Part shown: in pieces, positions 8,097-17,376 of the stretch
Numbering within the stretch: position 1 is the first letter of the stretch
How the letters are laid out: each line of letters begins with the position of its first letter
From: Rhodospirillales bacterium 20-60-12
GTDB lineage: Bacteria; Pseudomonadota; Alphaproteobacteria; Acetobacterales; Acetobacteraceae
Assembly (NCBI GenBank): GCA_002255495.1
Contig: NCAP01000007.1
Location: 1-39,525, forward strand
DNA length: 39,525 nucleotides
Direction of reading: 5' to 3'
The notes under the pieces: model-generated
The model's input: the letters and a program-made list of their open reading frames with translations, nothing else
Database searches by the model: none
What the model was told of the DNA's origin: nothing
Position numbers and translations under genes: made by a program

Positions 8097-10136
8097 ATGG
8101 CAAGCATAGATAGCGGTTCAGGAAATATTAAATCGAGATTAAGACAAACTGAGATATTATCTAATCAGTCAGGATCTTCGCGTGATATGGCCAATGCCAT
8201 CCGCGCATTGACGATCGATGCCGTTGAAACTGCCAATTCGGGCCATCCAGGCATGCCAATGGGCATGGCCGATGTCGCGACAATGCTCTGGACGAAATTC
8301 CTCAAATTCGATGCCGCTGACCCGAGCTGGGCCGATCGCGATCGCTTTGTTCTATCCGCCGGCCATGGCTCGATGCTGATTTATGCTCTGCTGCATCTAA
8401 CCGGCCATGCCGGTATGGAAATCGACGTTCTCAAACGTTTTCGGCAATTGCACTCGGCTGCCGCGGGGCACCCAGAATATCACGAACATCCTGCTATTGA
8501 AATGACCACCGGCCCACTCGGCCAGGGCATTTCGACGGCTGTCGGCATGGCGCTCGCAGAGCGTATGTTGGCCGCACGGTTCGGCAAAAGTCTAGTCGAT
8601 CACCGCACTTGGGTCATCGCCGGTGATGGCTGCCTGATGGAAGGCATCAGCCACGAGGCGGCTTCGATTGCCGGGCACCTGAAACTCAATAAATTGATTG
8701 TGCTGTTCGACGATAATGAAATCTCGATCGATGGTGATACGTCCATCTCGACCTCCGAGGACACGCTGAAGCGCTACGCGGCCTATGGCTGGGCGGTGAA
8801 ACGGATTGACGGGCATAATGAGGCCGAGATTGAAGCGGGCCTTGCTTTTGCAACCCGCAGCAAGAAGCCGGTTCTACTGGCCTGCAGGACAATTATCGGC
8901 TTCGGCTCGCTGGCGAAAGGCGGCACGGCGGGCGTGCATGGTTCGGCTTTGGGCGCCAGCGAAGCCAAAGCGGCCAAGGAAGCCCTGGGTTGGCCGCACG
9001 CGCCATTCACCATTCCGCCTGACTTATCGCAAGCCTGGAATGAAGCCGGCGCACGCGGTGCGGCGACACGCCGGGCCTGGCTCAAGCGCCTCGCCACACA
9101 CAAGCAGCGCGGTCATTTCGAACAGACCCAATCCGGCCGCTTGCCCGATTTCTATGCCGAGGCCATGGCGCGGCTGAAGGCCGATCTGGCGGCAAAAATG
9201 CCGAAAGTCGCTTCGCGTCAGGCGAGCCAGATGGTGCTCGAAGCCCTCGTCCCTGCCGTGCCAGAACTGATCGGCGGGTCGGCGGATCTGACCGGTTCGA
9301 ACCTGACTTTGGTTAAGTCGATGGGCATTGTCACGCCGGAAAATTTTGCCGGGCGCTACATTCATTTCGGCGTGCGTGAACACGGCATGGCGGCAGCTCT
9401 GAACGGCATTGCACTGCATGGCGGGTTCATTCCCTACGGCGGCACGTTCTTCGTGTTCAGCGATTATATGCGCCCTGCCATCCGGCTTGCGGCGTTGATG
9501 GGGATCCGGGTGATCCATGTACTCACCCATGATTCAATCGGACTTGGTGAAGATGGCCCAACGCATCAGCCGGTCGAACATCTCGCCTCGCTGCGCGCAA
9601 TGCCGAATGTTCTGGTTCTACGCCCAGGCGATGCGATGGAAACGGCTGAATGCTGGGATCTGGCGATACGCAATGCCACCGGCCCGACCTTACTGGTTTT
9701 ATCGCGCCAGGCATTGCCCGCCATACGATCTGACGCCAACGGCAATCGCTGCGCGCAGGGGCTTTACGTGCTCGCCGAGGCCGATGGCGAACGAGCCGCC
9801 ACATTGATCGCGTCCGGTTCGGAAGTGACGATTGCGATGGAAGCCCGCGCGGCTTTGGCCAAAGAGGGCATAGAAGTCGCGGTGGTATCAGCGGTAAGTT
9901 TTGAATTATTCGAGGCACAGAGCGCTGATTATAAAGCATCCGTACTCGGCACAGCGCCGCGCGTTGGCATCGAGGCGGCGGTTGGGTTTGGTTGGGAGCG
10001 TCTGCTGGGCGAGCGCGGCCAGTTTATCGGCATGACAGGCTTTGGCGCCTCGGCGCCCGCACAGGATCTTTACAAACATTTCGGCATCACCGCATCGGCC
10101 ATCGTGGCTGAGGTCAAATTACTGATAAATCGATAA
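8097..10136 (+). CDS. tkt: transketolase
   Basis: Thiamine-diphosphate enzyme of the pentose phosphate pathway, transferring two-carbon units between sugar phosphates. 679 residues. Seen: ANSGHPGMPMGMAD, the TPP/metal motif starting GDGCLMEGIS and ending DDNEISIDG, GVREHGMAAALNGIALHGG, and LTHDSIGLGEDGPTHQPVEH. Start at 8097 follows GGGAGG by nine bases. About 30 residues precede the usual family start (MANAIRALTID, ATG at 8187); that leader is markedly AT-rich and hydrophilic, so either it is a real extension or translation begins at 8187. GAPDH starts 12 bases after the stop and pgk follows, giving a tkt-gap-pgk sugar-phosphate operon. Confidence 0.94.
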   Translation: MASIDSGSGNIKSRLRQTEILSNQSGSSRDMANAIRALTIDAVETANSGHPGMPMGMADVATMLWTKFLKFDAADPSWADRDRFVLSAGHGSMLIYALLHLTGHAGMEIDVLKRFRQLHSAAAGHPEYHEHPAIEMTTGPLGQGISTAVGMALAERMLAARFGKSLVDHRTWVIAGDGCLMEGISHEAASIAGHLKLNKLIVLFDDNEISIDGDTSISTSEDTLKRYAAYGWAVKRIDGHNEAEIEAGLAFATRSKKPVLLACRTIIGFGSLAKGGTAGVHGSALGASEAKAAKEALGWPHAPFTIPPDLSQAWNEAGARGAATRRAWLKRLATHKQRGHFEQTQSGRLPDFYAEAMARLKADLAAKMPKVASRQASQMVLEALVPAVPELIGGSADLTGSNLTLVKSMGIVTPENFAGRYIHFGVREHGMAAALNGIALHGGFIPYGGTFFVFSDYMRPAIRLAALMGIRVIHVLTHDSIGLGEDGPTHQPVEHLASLRAMPNVLVLRPGDAMETAECWDLAIRNATGPTLLVLSRQALPAIRSDANGNRCAQGLYVLAEADGERAATLIASGSEVTIAMEARAALAKEGIEVAVVSAVSFELFEAQSADYKASVLGTAPRVGIEAAVGFGWERLLGERGQFIGMTGFGASAPAQDLYKHFGITASAIVAEVKLLINR

Positions 10137-10148
10137 GGAGAGGGTTTT

Positions 10149-11162
10149 ATGACGACGACAATAGCCATTAACGGATTCGGTCGGATTGGCCGGCTGGTGC
10201 TGCGCGCGATGATCGAAAGCGGGCGGACGGATCTGGAACCGGTGCTGATCAATGACCTCGGAAGCGTCGAGGATAACGCTCACATGTTCCGCTATGATTC
10301 AGTGCATGGTCGGTTTCCCGGCACAGTCGAGGTGAAGGGTGATTCGCTGATCATCACGCATCAGGGCCGAGCCTATGCGCCGATCCGGGTTTCGGCCGAA
10401 CGCGATCCGGCGAAAGTACCGCTCACCGGCGTTGATGTGGCGATGGAATGCACCGGGTTGTTCACCAAGCGCGATGACGCCGCCAAATTGATCGGCGCCG
10501 GCGCACGCAAAGTATTGATCTCAGCACCGGCCGAAGGGGTCGATGCCACAATTGTTTACGGCGTCAATCATCACACGCTGTCCAAGGATATGACGATCAT
10601 TTCAAACGCGTCCTGCACGACAAATTGCCTCGCCCCTATGGCGATGGTGCTGCACGAGGCATTTGGCATAGAGCGCGGCTACATGGTGACGATCCATTCT
10701 TATACAGGCGATCAGAAAACCGTTGACACCCTGCACAAGGATTTACATCGTGCGCGCGCCGCTGCAGTCTCAATGATCCCGACATCCACGGGTGCCGCCA
10801 AAGCTGTGGGCCTGGTGTTGCCGGAGCTGAAGGGCAAATTGGACGGCACGGCCATTCGGGTGCCAACGCCGAATGTGTCGCTGGTGTCACTCGATGTGAA
10901 TTTGAAAAATCAAGCCACTGTCGAGCAGATTAACGGTGCGATGAAGGCTGCGAGCGAAGGCAAACTCAAGGGCATTCTCGATTACAGCACGGCTAAATTG
11001 GTCAGCATGGATTTCAACCATGTTGCCTATTCCTGCAGCTTCGATGCGCCGCAAACGACCGTGGTGGATGGCGCCCTGGCCCGTGTGATGGGGTGGTACG
11101 ACAATGAATGGGGTTTCTCGAACCGCATGTCCGACACGGCTGCGTTGTTCGGGTCGCTATAA
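10149..11162 (+). CDS. gap: glyceraldehyde-3-phosphate dehydrogenase, type I
   Basis: Oxidises and phosphorylates glyceraldehyde 3-phosphate to 1,3-bisphosphoglycerate. 337 residues. Rossmann motif INGFGRIGR (7-15), Asp36 in INDLGS (an acidic residue here favours NAD over NADP), catalytic Cys156 in SNASCTTNCLAP, His183 in TIHSYTGDQ, S-loop TGAAKAVGLVLPELKGKLDG, and C-terminal WYDNEWGFSNRM. A strong AAGGAGAGG precedes the ATG. The stop is three bases from the pgk start, so the two enzymes that handle 1,3-bisphosphoglycerate are made together. Cofactor preference is inferred from the single acidic residue. Confidence 0.96.
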   Translation: MTTTIAINGFGRIGRLVLRAMIESGRTDLEPVLINDLGSVEDNAHMFRYDSVHGRFPGTVEVKGDSLIITHQGRAYAPIRVSAERDPAKVPLTGVDVAMECTGLFTKRDDAAKLIGAGARKVLISAPAEGVDATIVYGVNHHTLSKDMTIISNASCTTNCLAPMAMVLHEAFGIERGYMVTIHSYTGDQKTVDTLHKDLHRARAAAVSMIPTSTGAAKAVGLVLPELKGKLDGTAIRVPTPNVSLVSLDVNLKNQATVEQINGAMKAASEGKLKGILDYSTAKLVSMDFNHVAYSCSFDAPQTTVVDGALARVMGWYDNEWGFSNRMSDTAALFGSL

Positions 11163-11165
11163 GCC

Positions 11166-12359
11166 ATGACATTCCGCACCCTCGATGATGTGAAGGTGGC
11201 GGGCCAGCGAGTTCTGGTCCGCGCCGATTTGAATGTGCCTGTGCATGACGGTAAAATCGGTGATCTGACCAGGCTCGAACGATTGATGCCGACCATTATC
11301 GAGCTGGCGGACCAGGGAGCCAAGGTCATTATCTGCAGCCATTTCGACCGGCCGAAGGGCAAGATAGTGCCCTCGATGTCGCTGCGCCCCATTGCCGCCG
11401 CCATCGCAGAGATATCTGGCCGGCATGTCGGTTTTGCCGAAGATTGCATCGGTGAAGTGGCGAAGGATGCCGTAGCTGCGCTGCAGAACGGCGATATTCT
11501 GGTCCTTGAGAATACCCGCTTTCACGCCGGCGAAGAGACCAATGATCCGCATATGGCGCAAGAGTTTGCCGCGTTGTGCGATATTTACGTCAATGACGCG
11601 TTCTCTGCCGCTCACCGTGCCCATGCCAGCACCGAGGGGGTCGCCCATTTGCGCCCCTCTTATGCCGGACGGTTGATGCAGGCTGAACTCGCAGCACTCG
11701 ATGCCGCTTTGGGCTCCCCTGCCCGTCCGGTTATGGCGATTGTCGCGGGATCAAAAGTCTCGACGAAGCTCGATCTGCTGGGCAATCTGATCGGCAAAGT
11801 GGATGTGCTGGTGATCGGCGGAGCGATGGCCAATACATTTCTTGCAGCTAACGGAGCAGATGTCGGCAAATCGCTGCAAGAGGCTGATTTGCATCAGACC
11901 GCACGCGATATCAGTGCGGCGGCGGCGGCGCGTCATTGCGAAATTTTGCTGCCTGTCGATTTGATCGCGAGCGCCGTATTCGCAGCCCATCCGCCGACTG
12001 AAATTGTCGCCGCAACAAATGTACCCGCCGGGATGATGGCGTTGGATGTCGGGCCAGCCACGACCGCCGCGCTGATCGAGCGGTTGGGTAAAATCAAGAC
12101 TTTGGTGTGGAACGGCCCGCTCGGCGCGTTTGAGACCAAACCCTTTGATACGGCAACCAACGGGCTGGCGGCGGCCGTGGCCGCTGCAACACAAGCCGGG
12201 CAGTTGGTTTCAGTGGCCGGTGGCGGCGACACAGTCTCGGCCTTGCGTGCGGCCGGTGTTGCAGGCCAGCTCACCTATGTATCGAGCGCGGGTGGAGCAT
12301 TCCTGGAATGGATGGAGGGCAAAACCCTGCCCGGCGTCGCGGCCTTGCAGTCGGCCTGA
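11166..12359 (+). CDS. pgk: phosphoglycerate kinase
   Basis: Transfers phosphate between 1,3-bisphosphoglycerate and ADP. 397 residues, standard length. N-terminal substrate site: [28 protein letters not shown] (the common form is SHLGRPKG) and [12 protein letters not shown]-terminal nucleotide domain: [30 protein letters not shown] and [12 protein letters not shown]. It starts three bases after gap. Its last 52 bases overlap the predicted start of an EamA permease in another frame. Confidence 0.96.
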   Translation: MTFRTLDDVKVAGQRVLVRADLNVPVHDGKIGDLTRLERLMPTIIELADQGAKVIICSHFDRPKGKIVPSMSLRPIAAAIAEISGRHVGFAEDCIGEVAKDAVAALQNGDILVLENTRFHAGEETNDPHMAQEFAALCDIYVNDAFSAAHRAHASTEGVAHLRPSYAGRLMQAELAALDAALGSPARPVMAIVAGSKVSTKLDLLGNLIGKVDVLVIGGAMANTFLAANGADVGKSLQEADLHQTARDISAAAAARHCEILLPVDLIASAVFAAHPPTEIVAATNVPAGMMALDVGPATTAALIERLGKIKTLVWNGPLGAFETKPFDTATNGLAAAVAAATQAGQLVSVAGGGDTVSALRAAGVAGQLTYVSSAGGAFLEWMEGKTLPGVAALQSA

Positions 12360-13198
12360 CGTTAGCAGCGGTGCTGATGTGGGGATTTTCCCCCGTCGGC
12401 ACCCGTTATCTGGTCGGCGACGGCGACGCGGGGTTGCCGGCATTGCCCTTGCTTGCTTTGCGCTACGGCATCGCTTCGATCATGCTGGCCCCCCTGTTAT
12501 GGCGCGGACGCATCGCCGGGCTGGTGCGCGATTGGCGGTTACTGCTGTTGTGTTCGCTGCTCGGTATCACCGGCTATAATATTCCGGTGACAATCGGCCA
12601 AGAGCATGTTTCGGCGGGCATGACCGGATTGCTCGATTCCGCCGAGCCGCTGTTGATTTTATTATTCGGCGCGATATTGGCGCGCCGTCTGCCCGGCAGG
12701 TTGATGCTGCTGGCGGGCGTGATCGGCGCGGTCGGTGTCGCCATGCTGGCGCTGGCGACAGGGCCGGCCCAGGGCACGCCAGGCGGCGTGGCACTGGTGC
12801 TGCTCGGTGCGGCATTCTGGGCGGCCTATTGTGTGGCGGTGCCGCCGCTTTTGTTGCGCCGGGGTGCGATGCCTGTGACGGCCGCGACCATGCTGATCGG
12901 CACCCTGCCGATGGCCGCCTTGGGGGCGCCGGGCATGACTCATTTGGTGCATATCATGGGGCCGACAGACTGGGCGGTGACCTTGATATTGACGCTCGGC
13001 ACCTCGGTTTTGGCCATGTTGTTCTGGAATTTCGGCAGTGCAGTGCTGGGCGCCCAGAGATCGGGTTGGTTTTTATATCTTATCCCCGTGGCGAGCCTGC
13101 TCGGCGGGAGCACGATGTTGGGCGAGCCGATTGCCCCGGCGGAGATCATCGGCGGGGTATTGATCGTTGCATCAGTGCTGATGGCGCAAAAGGCTTAA
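12308..13198 (+). CDS. EamA/DMT-family permease
   Basis: Predicted inner-membrane permease of the drug/metabolite transporter superfamily, 296 residues, substrate unknown. Two EamA repeats: about 14-140 ([49 protein letters not shown]) and about 155-292 ([56 protein letters not shown]). Around ten hydrophobic segments are visible. The ATG at 12308 lies inside pgk, giving a 52-base overlap; the next in-frame ATG (12377) would cut the first membrane segment, so the upstream start is preferred, though no clear ribosome site precedes it. Probably co-transcribed with tkt-gap-pgk. It may export a metabolite, but that is a guess. Confidence 0.82.
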   Translation: MDGGQNPARRRGLAVGLTLAAVLMWGFSPVGTRYLVGDGDAGLPALPLLALRYGIASIMLAPLLWRGRIAGLVRDWRLLLLCSLLGITGYNIPVTIGQEHVSAGMTGLLDSAEPLLILLFGAILARRLPGRLMLLAGVIGAVGVAMLALATGPAQGTPGGVALVLLGAAFWAAYCVAVPPLLLRRGAMPVTAATMLIGTLPMAALGAPGMTHLVHIMGPTDWAVTLILTLGTSVLAMLFWNFGSAVLGAQRSGWFLYLIPVASLLGGSTMLGEPIAPAEIIGGVLIVASVLMAQKA

Positions 13199-13226
13199 AA
13201 ATACCACCATAGATATGTGGTTTTTG
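13199..13226 (+). terminator. likely terminator of the tkt-gap-pgk-permease operon
   Basis: Directly after the permease stop there is a short inverted repeat, ACCAC / GTGGT, flanked by A-runs on the left and a T-run on the right (GTGGTTTTT). The loop is CATAGATAT. The stem is only five to eight pairs, counting A-T pairs at its base, but the position and the T-run fit an intrinsic terminator that could work in both directions. Confidence 0.55.
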
Positions 13227-13533
13227 CCATGGGATTCATACATCGTTAACTCATGTGGATACATATTCTGCTTATGATCTCAAGTGCATCACTCATCGCA
13301 TTTTCCGGGCCGTCAGCCTTATCGGGCTTGACCCGGCCACAGCCCTTTCGCCTGCCAACGTTACCACCACCGGTTGCTGTACAAAATGGCGGTAACAGTA
13401 TATCGGCCTTCGGCGCTACGGGCCTCTCCCCCTCTGCTCCGGCACCGCGGGGGTCTTTTCTCAATCTTTCAGTGTAGAGATGTGTTCATAAGCTGGCATT
13501 TGCTCAATCCGTCGGAGCGATGCAGTTTAGGGG
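13227..13533. other. gene-poor stretch between permease and Nudix gene
   Basis: About 307 bases with no recognisable gene. Two short overlapping frames exist: 13253-13477 on the plus strand (starts with a hydrophobic run, then Pro/Ser-rich) and 13246-13464 on the minus strand. Neither resembles a family I know, and neither has a convincing ribosome site. The composition looks like coding remnant (high GC in the middle), so a decayed gene is possible. No clear promoter for the Nudix gene was identified. Confidence 0.4.
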
Positions 13534-14052
13534 ATGAGTTCCACCAAACCTGCATTCGAAAACCTGATTCCCGAGGGCGATCATCTTGAGCGCGCGGTCT
13601 GCACGCGATGCGGCTTTATCGATTACCAAAATCCTAAAATGGTGGTTGGTTCAGTCATTGCCACGCAAGAGCGGATATTGCTCTGCCGGCGTGCCATAGA
13701 GCCGCGCAGCGGCTTCTGGACGGTACCTGCCGGATACCTCGAACTCCATGAGACACCCGATGAGGGTGCCGCGCGTGAAGCCGCAGAGGAGGCCAATGCG
13801 GATATCTCGATTGAAGGTATTCTCGGCGTGTATAGCATTCCGCACATATCCCAGATCCAGATCATGTTTCGCGCGACTTTCCGCAACCAGGTCGATTTTT
13901 CGCCGGGCATCGAGAGCCTGGACGTTAGATTGTTCGGGTGGGCAGACATCCCCTGGCAGGAGATCGCTTTTCCATCCGTTCATTGGGCGCTTCATGCCTG
14001 GTACAGGGGCCGGCACGCGCCGCTGGGCTTGCCTGATCGCAACCCCGCTTAA
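13534..14052 (+). CDS. Nudix hydrolase with a partial N-terminal zinc-ribbon
   Basis: Nudix-fold hydrolase of 172 residues, probably acting on a nucleoside-diphosphate-linked compound. The Nudix box is G67-x5-E73-x7-R81-E82-x2-E85-E86, with Asn88 where Gly is usual. The N-terminal part ([20 protein letters not shown]) matches the zinc-ribbon that often precedes such Nudix domains, but only the second Cys pair (Cys23, Cys26) is present; the first pair would fall before the start codon. A stop codon lies just upstream in a competing frame and no better in-frame start was seen. NAD-capping or pyrophosphatase function cannot be decided. Ribosome site is weak. Confidence 0.85.
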   Translation: MSSTKPAFENLIPEGDHLERAVCTRCGFIDYQNPKMVVGSVIATQERILLCRRAIEPRSGFWTVPAGYLELHETPDEGAAREAAEEANADISIEGILGVYSIPHISQIQIMFRATFRNQVDFSPGIESLDVRLFGWADIPWQEIAFPSVHWALHAWYRGRHAPLGLPDRNPA

Positions 14053-14086
14053 GAGAGAATTCATATTTTATACGTAATGTTGATGC

Positions 14087-15265
14087 ATGACATTACGTTC
14101 CCGTCGGCTGGCCATCATGGTGCTGCCTGGCCTTGATCATTTCATTGCAGATATTGTAGCCGGTCTGCCCGGGGGCGATGGTCTTGAGGTGCGGCTGTTT
14201 TATTTCCGCTGTGAGACGGACCTGCAGGTGGCGTTGATATGGTGCGATCAACCTGCGCAGGATATGATTTGGTTCGAATTTTGCTGGCCCCCCTTCCCTC
14301 AACTGATCGCACGGACTGATTTTGCCGGTCGGCGTGTCATGGTCCGGCTGCACCGTATTGAGGCATATGGCAGCGACCATGCAGCCCACGCGCCATGGTC
14401 TAAAATCGACGATGTGATTCTGGTCAGCCATGACATGGCCACCCGGTTGCGTGCGGCGGCGCCGTATATCGATGTGACCACCCGCTTGCATGTCGTCTAT
14501 AACGGCGTCGACCTCACACGCTTTCAGCCACAGGGCGAAGCCGACCCGTGGCGCATAGGTTGGTGCGGCTGGCTGAGCCTGCATAAAAATCCCAATCTGG
14601 CATTACAGATTCTATATCAATTGCGGCTGATCGATCCGCGCTATCGGTTACATATCTCATCAAAGGGTGGGGAGCCGGTGGCCCGTGACTCGTTCATGCA
14701 TCTGCTGCACGCCATGAATCTGGCCACTGCCGTCCAGTTCGATGGTGACATCGCACATGACCGCATGAATGAATGGTATGCGGCAACGCAAATTCTTCTC
14801 TCGACCAGCGTTTACGAAAGCTTCGGCTATGCGATCGCCGAGGCTGCTGCATGCGGCTGCGATATCGCCATGCTCGATCAGCCAGGTGCCGCCGAATTCT
14901 GGCCTGCCGATTGGCGCTTTCACTTGGCTGACCACGCCGTTACGACGATTCTGGCGAGCCGGCGGGAGAGATGGCGCGATCTGATTGCCAGCCGCTTTGC
15001 ATTGTCGCGGCAAATTCAACAACTACGCAGGATTCTTATGAAGCCGCTAACCACGCGGCCGATTATTGATTTACCTGCCGATGAGCCATGCTTGTGGCTC
15101 GCGCGCGCGGCAGAGATGATCGCCCAATCAAGGCCGCCTATCCGCATTCCACCGCTCACCGAAGATGAAGCTTTGGCGGCAACCACCTTGCTGCAATCCT
15201 TTGGCTATCGGACCTCTGACTCGCAGGGGCGCATATTTTTCGCCGATCATGAGGATCCGCAATAA
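14087..15265 (+). CDS. glycosyltransferase family 4 protein
   Basis: Predicted GT-B fold retaining glycosyltransferase, 392 residues. The C-terminal donor-binding half shows VYNGVDLTRFQP, IGWCGWLSLHKNPNLAL (about 155-171) and the E-x7-E motif in SVYESFGYAIAEAAACG (about 241-257). The N-terminal acceptor half is less conserved, and there is no signal peptide. No strong ribosome site precedes the ATG. The gene runs toward the flagellin modification operon and its 3' end overlaps the GT41 gene on the other strand by 19 bases. It could add or extend a flagellin or surface glycan; that link is by location only. Confidence 0.8.
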   Translation: MTLRSRRLAIMVLPGLDHFIADIVAGLPGGDGLEVRLFYFRCETDLQVALIWCDQPAQDMIWFEFCWPPFPQLIARTDFAGRRVMVRLHRIEAYGSDHAAHAPWSKIDDVILVSHDMATRLRAAAPYIDVTTRLHVVYNGVDLTRFQPQGEADPWRIGWCGWLSLHKNPNLALQILYQLRLIDPRYRLHISSKGGEPVARDSFMHLLHAMNLATAVQFDGDIAHDRMNEWYAATQILLSTSVYESFGYAIAEAAACGCDIAMLDQPGAAEFWPADWRFHLADHAVTTILASRRERWRDLIASRFALSRQIQQLRRILMKPLTTRPIIDLPADEPCLWLARAAEMIAQSRPPIRIPPLTEDEALAATTLLQSFGYRTSDSQGRIFFADHEDPQ

Positions 15266-17376
15266 TCCGCCCAAATGCGCTCCAACGCCAAGCCTAGATT
15301 ATGCCCGAAACGCGGCGCATCGCATAAGGGGCTGGCCAACATGAGCGCCCTCAAATGCGACCGCAAATCTGCTAACCCAGCGAGGTCCGCTGCTGCCTCC
15401 AGGGCACGTGCGACATAGGATTTTTCGTCATGAACCGCCCAGTCACCCAGGCCGACATTGCTCAAATGGCTGAACGAATGCCGGGCAGCAAAACTATCTC
15501 CCACTAAACTGACCACCGGCACACCCATGAAGAGCGCTTCACAAGTTGTGAGGCCACCCGAATAAGGGAAACTATCGAGCACTATATCGATCTCCCGATA
15601 AGTCTCGAGGAATTCCCGATGCGATGCCCGGCCGCGCAATGTCAGCCGATCAGCCGGGATGCCCTCAGCGGCAAACCAGTCGATCACGAGCCGCCTGGGT
15701 GCGGCCTCAGACGCCTGGGGGCAGCGCATCAGAAAGCGTGCGGTGGGAATTTGGCGCAATATGCAGGCCCACACCGCGATGCATCTTGGGTTGATTTTGG
15801 TGAGGTTATTCATGCTACCAAATGTCACATGGCCGCACGCAATGGCGGGCAGCGATGAGACAGGAACCGGTTCCGGCGGCAGATAGCATATATAGCCATC
15901 ATTCAGAATAAGCGGCTTTTCGGTGTAATATTGCTCATGGCCCACCGGAATTTCCCAACGATCTGCGATGAAATAATCCATCTCATGCAATCCGCTGCTG
16001 TGGCACTGCATACCGACCCATTTGACCTGCACAGGGGCTGGGCGATGCGCGCACACGCTGATCCGGCCGGAGTCGCCATTGCCGCCCAGATCGATCAAAA
16101 TATCGATCTGCTGTGCGGCGATCTGTGCTGCAACCTGATGATCGTTCAGCCGCGAAATATCATGCCAGGCCTGCGCTTTTGCCGCATAACGCCGCGTCAA
16201 GGGATCGCGCGGTTCAAAATGCCCGAAACAATGCAATTCAAAAGATTGCGCATCGAGATGTTCAAACCCAGCCAGCGTAAGCCAGCCTACCGGATGAGTA
16301 CGCAACGTGTTCGATAACAAGCCGATCCGCAATGGCTTATGCGGTTGCGAATGCCGGCATATCTTGGTTGCCGCCGGCCTCGTGAGACGCTTGGCAGCTT
16401 GTTCCGCCGCATCGCGAATATTCTGCACTGAGGCGCCGTATTGGTAGGGCCGCAAATTAGCCAAGATCCGCCAGGGCAAGGCATTGTCTGGCGCCAAAAG
16501 GCGGGCTTTCTCCGCCATGGATAATGCCAATGCGATATCGCCGGATGCCGCGAGAACATTGGCAAGATTGCACAGGGTCGTGATGGTCTGGCCTAAACGC
16601 CCCATCGCTTCCTGCAACAGATTGGCGGCCTCGTGATAGTGATAGCAACGCGAGAGCGCGACCGCGAGATCATTGGCGATGGCAAGGTCATTTGGCCGCA
16701 GCTTATAGGCTGCGCGGAGATATTTTACGGTCTGATGCGGCCGCATTGCGGTGCTGCATATGGAAGCCAGCAACAGCGATATTTCGGCCGCGGAAGGGTC
16801 AAGCAGGTGAGCTGCTTCCAGATAATCCTCAGCCTCTGCAATGCGCCCCTGGTCGGCGACAAGGCGTCCAAGCATCACGAGCGCGACGATATCGGCTTGA
16901 TTCTGCCTGTTCCGCGCCAAGCAAGCAGTCATAAGATCGTCCGATTGCCCACTCGCAACGCATGCATCGATATAATGCAGCGCATAACCAATATGCGTCG
17001 GCTCCAACGCGCACGCGGTCCGATGTGCCGCGCAGGCTCGATCGGCAGCGCCGTTGGCCATTTCCGCGAGGCCCAGAGCGTCCCATGCCTGATGCGCTGC
17101 ATCATCTACGATGGTGGCCCGCCGCAACAAGGAGATTGCCCCGGCTACATCGCTTTTATGCAGATACAACAGGCCGAGAGAAATCAAAGCCAAAAGCTGG
17201 TCCTTATCGAGCTGCAGGGCTCGATTATAGGAGTTTATGGCAGCCTCGTAGTCACCCGCTATTTTTTGACTTTGTCCAAGCCCGATCCAGGATTCGGCGT
17301 CGGATAGCGCTGATACCACATTCTCAATATTTGAACGCATATCGGCCCGCATCTCGGCCGCAGCTACGTCACTCAT
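15247..17376 (-). CDS. TPR-containing GT41 O-glycosyltransferase (candidate flagellin glycosyltransferase)
   Basis: 709 residues. The first ~300 are TPR-like helical repeats (for example AWDALGLAEMANGAADRACA; NDLAVALSRCYHYHEAANLL). Residues about 345-705 are a GT41 (O-GlcNAc-transferase-type) catalytic domain: LRTHPVGW with His361, MDYFIADRWEIP (466-477), FGSMNNLTKINP with Lys527 (equivalent to the UDP-binding Lys of OGT) and DIVLDSFPYSGGLTTCEAL with Asp601. The same layout is found in Caulobacter FlmG, a soluble flagellin glycosyltransferase that recognises flagellin through its TPRs. The ATG overlaps the stop of the TPR-methyltransferase by four bases and the unit runs back to flbT and flagellin, so flagellin is the likely acceptor. 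The sugar donor is unknown. Confidence 0.85.
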   Translation of the reverse strand: MSDVAAAEMRADMRSNIENVVSALSDAESWIGLGQSQKIAGDYEAAINSYNRALQLDKDQLLALISLGLLYLHKSDVAGAISLLRRATIVDDAAHQAWDALGLAEMANGAADRACAAHRTACALEPTHIGYALHYIDACVASGQSDDLMTACLARNRQNQADIVALVMLGRLVADQGRIAEAEDYLEAAHLLDPSAAEISLLLASICSTAMRPHQTVKYLRAAYKLRPNDLAIANDLAVALSRCYHYHEAANLLQEAMGRLGQTITTLCNLANVLAASGDIALALSMAEKARLLAPDNALPWRILANLRPYQYGASVQNIRDAAEQAAKRLTRPAATKICRHSQPHKPLRIGLLSNTLRTHPVGWLTLAGFEHLDAQSFELHCFGHFEPRDPLTRRYAAKAQAWHDISRLNDHQVAAQIAAQQIDILIDLGGNGDSGRISVCAHRPAPVQVKWVGMQCHSSGLHEMDYFIADRWEIPVGHEQYYTEKPLILNDGYICYLPPEPVPVSSLPAIACGHVTFGSMNNLTKINPRCIAVWACILRQIPTARFLMRCPQASEAAPRRLVIDWFAAEGIPADRLTLRGRASHREFLETYREIDIVLDSFPYSGGLTTCEALFMGVPVVSLVGDSFAARHSFSHLSNVGLGDWAVHDEKSYVARALEAAADLAGLADLRSHLRALMLASPLCDAPRFGHNLGLALERIWADYCGSS

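Noticed and set aside
14005-14030. GG-N10-GC match before the GT4 gene
   Set aside because: Only the dinucleotides match; the -24 and -12 flanks are wrong and it lies in GC-rich Nudix coding sequence.
16633-17307. 224-residue open frame on the plus strand
   Set aside because: Antisense to the TPR part of the GT41 gene; no domain.
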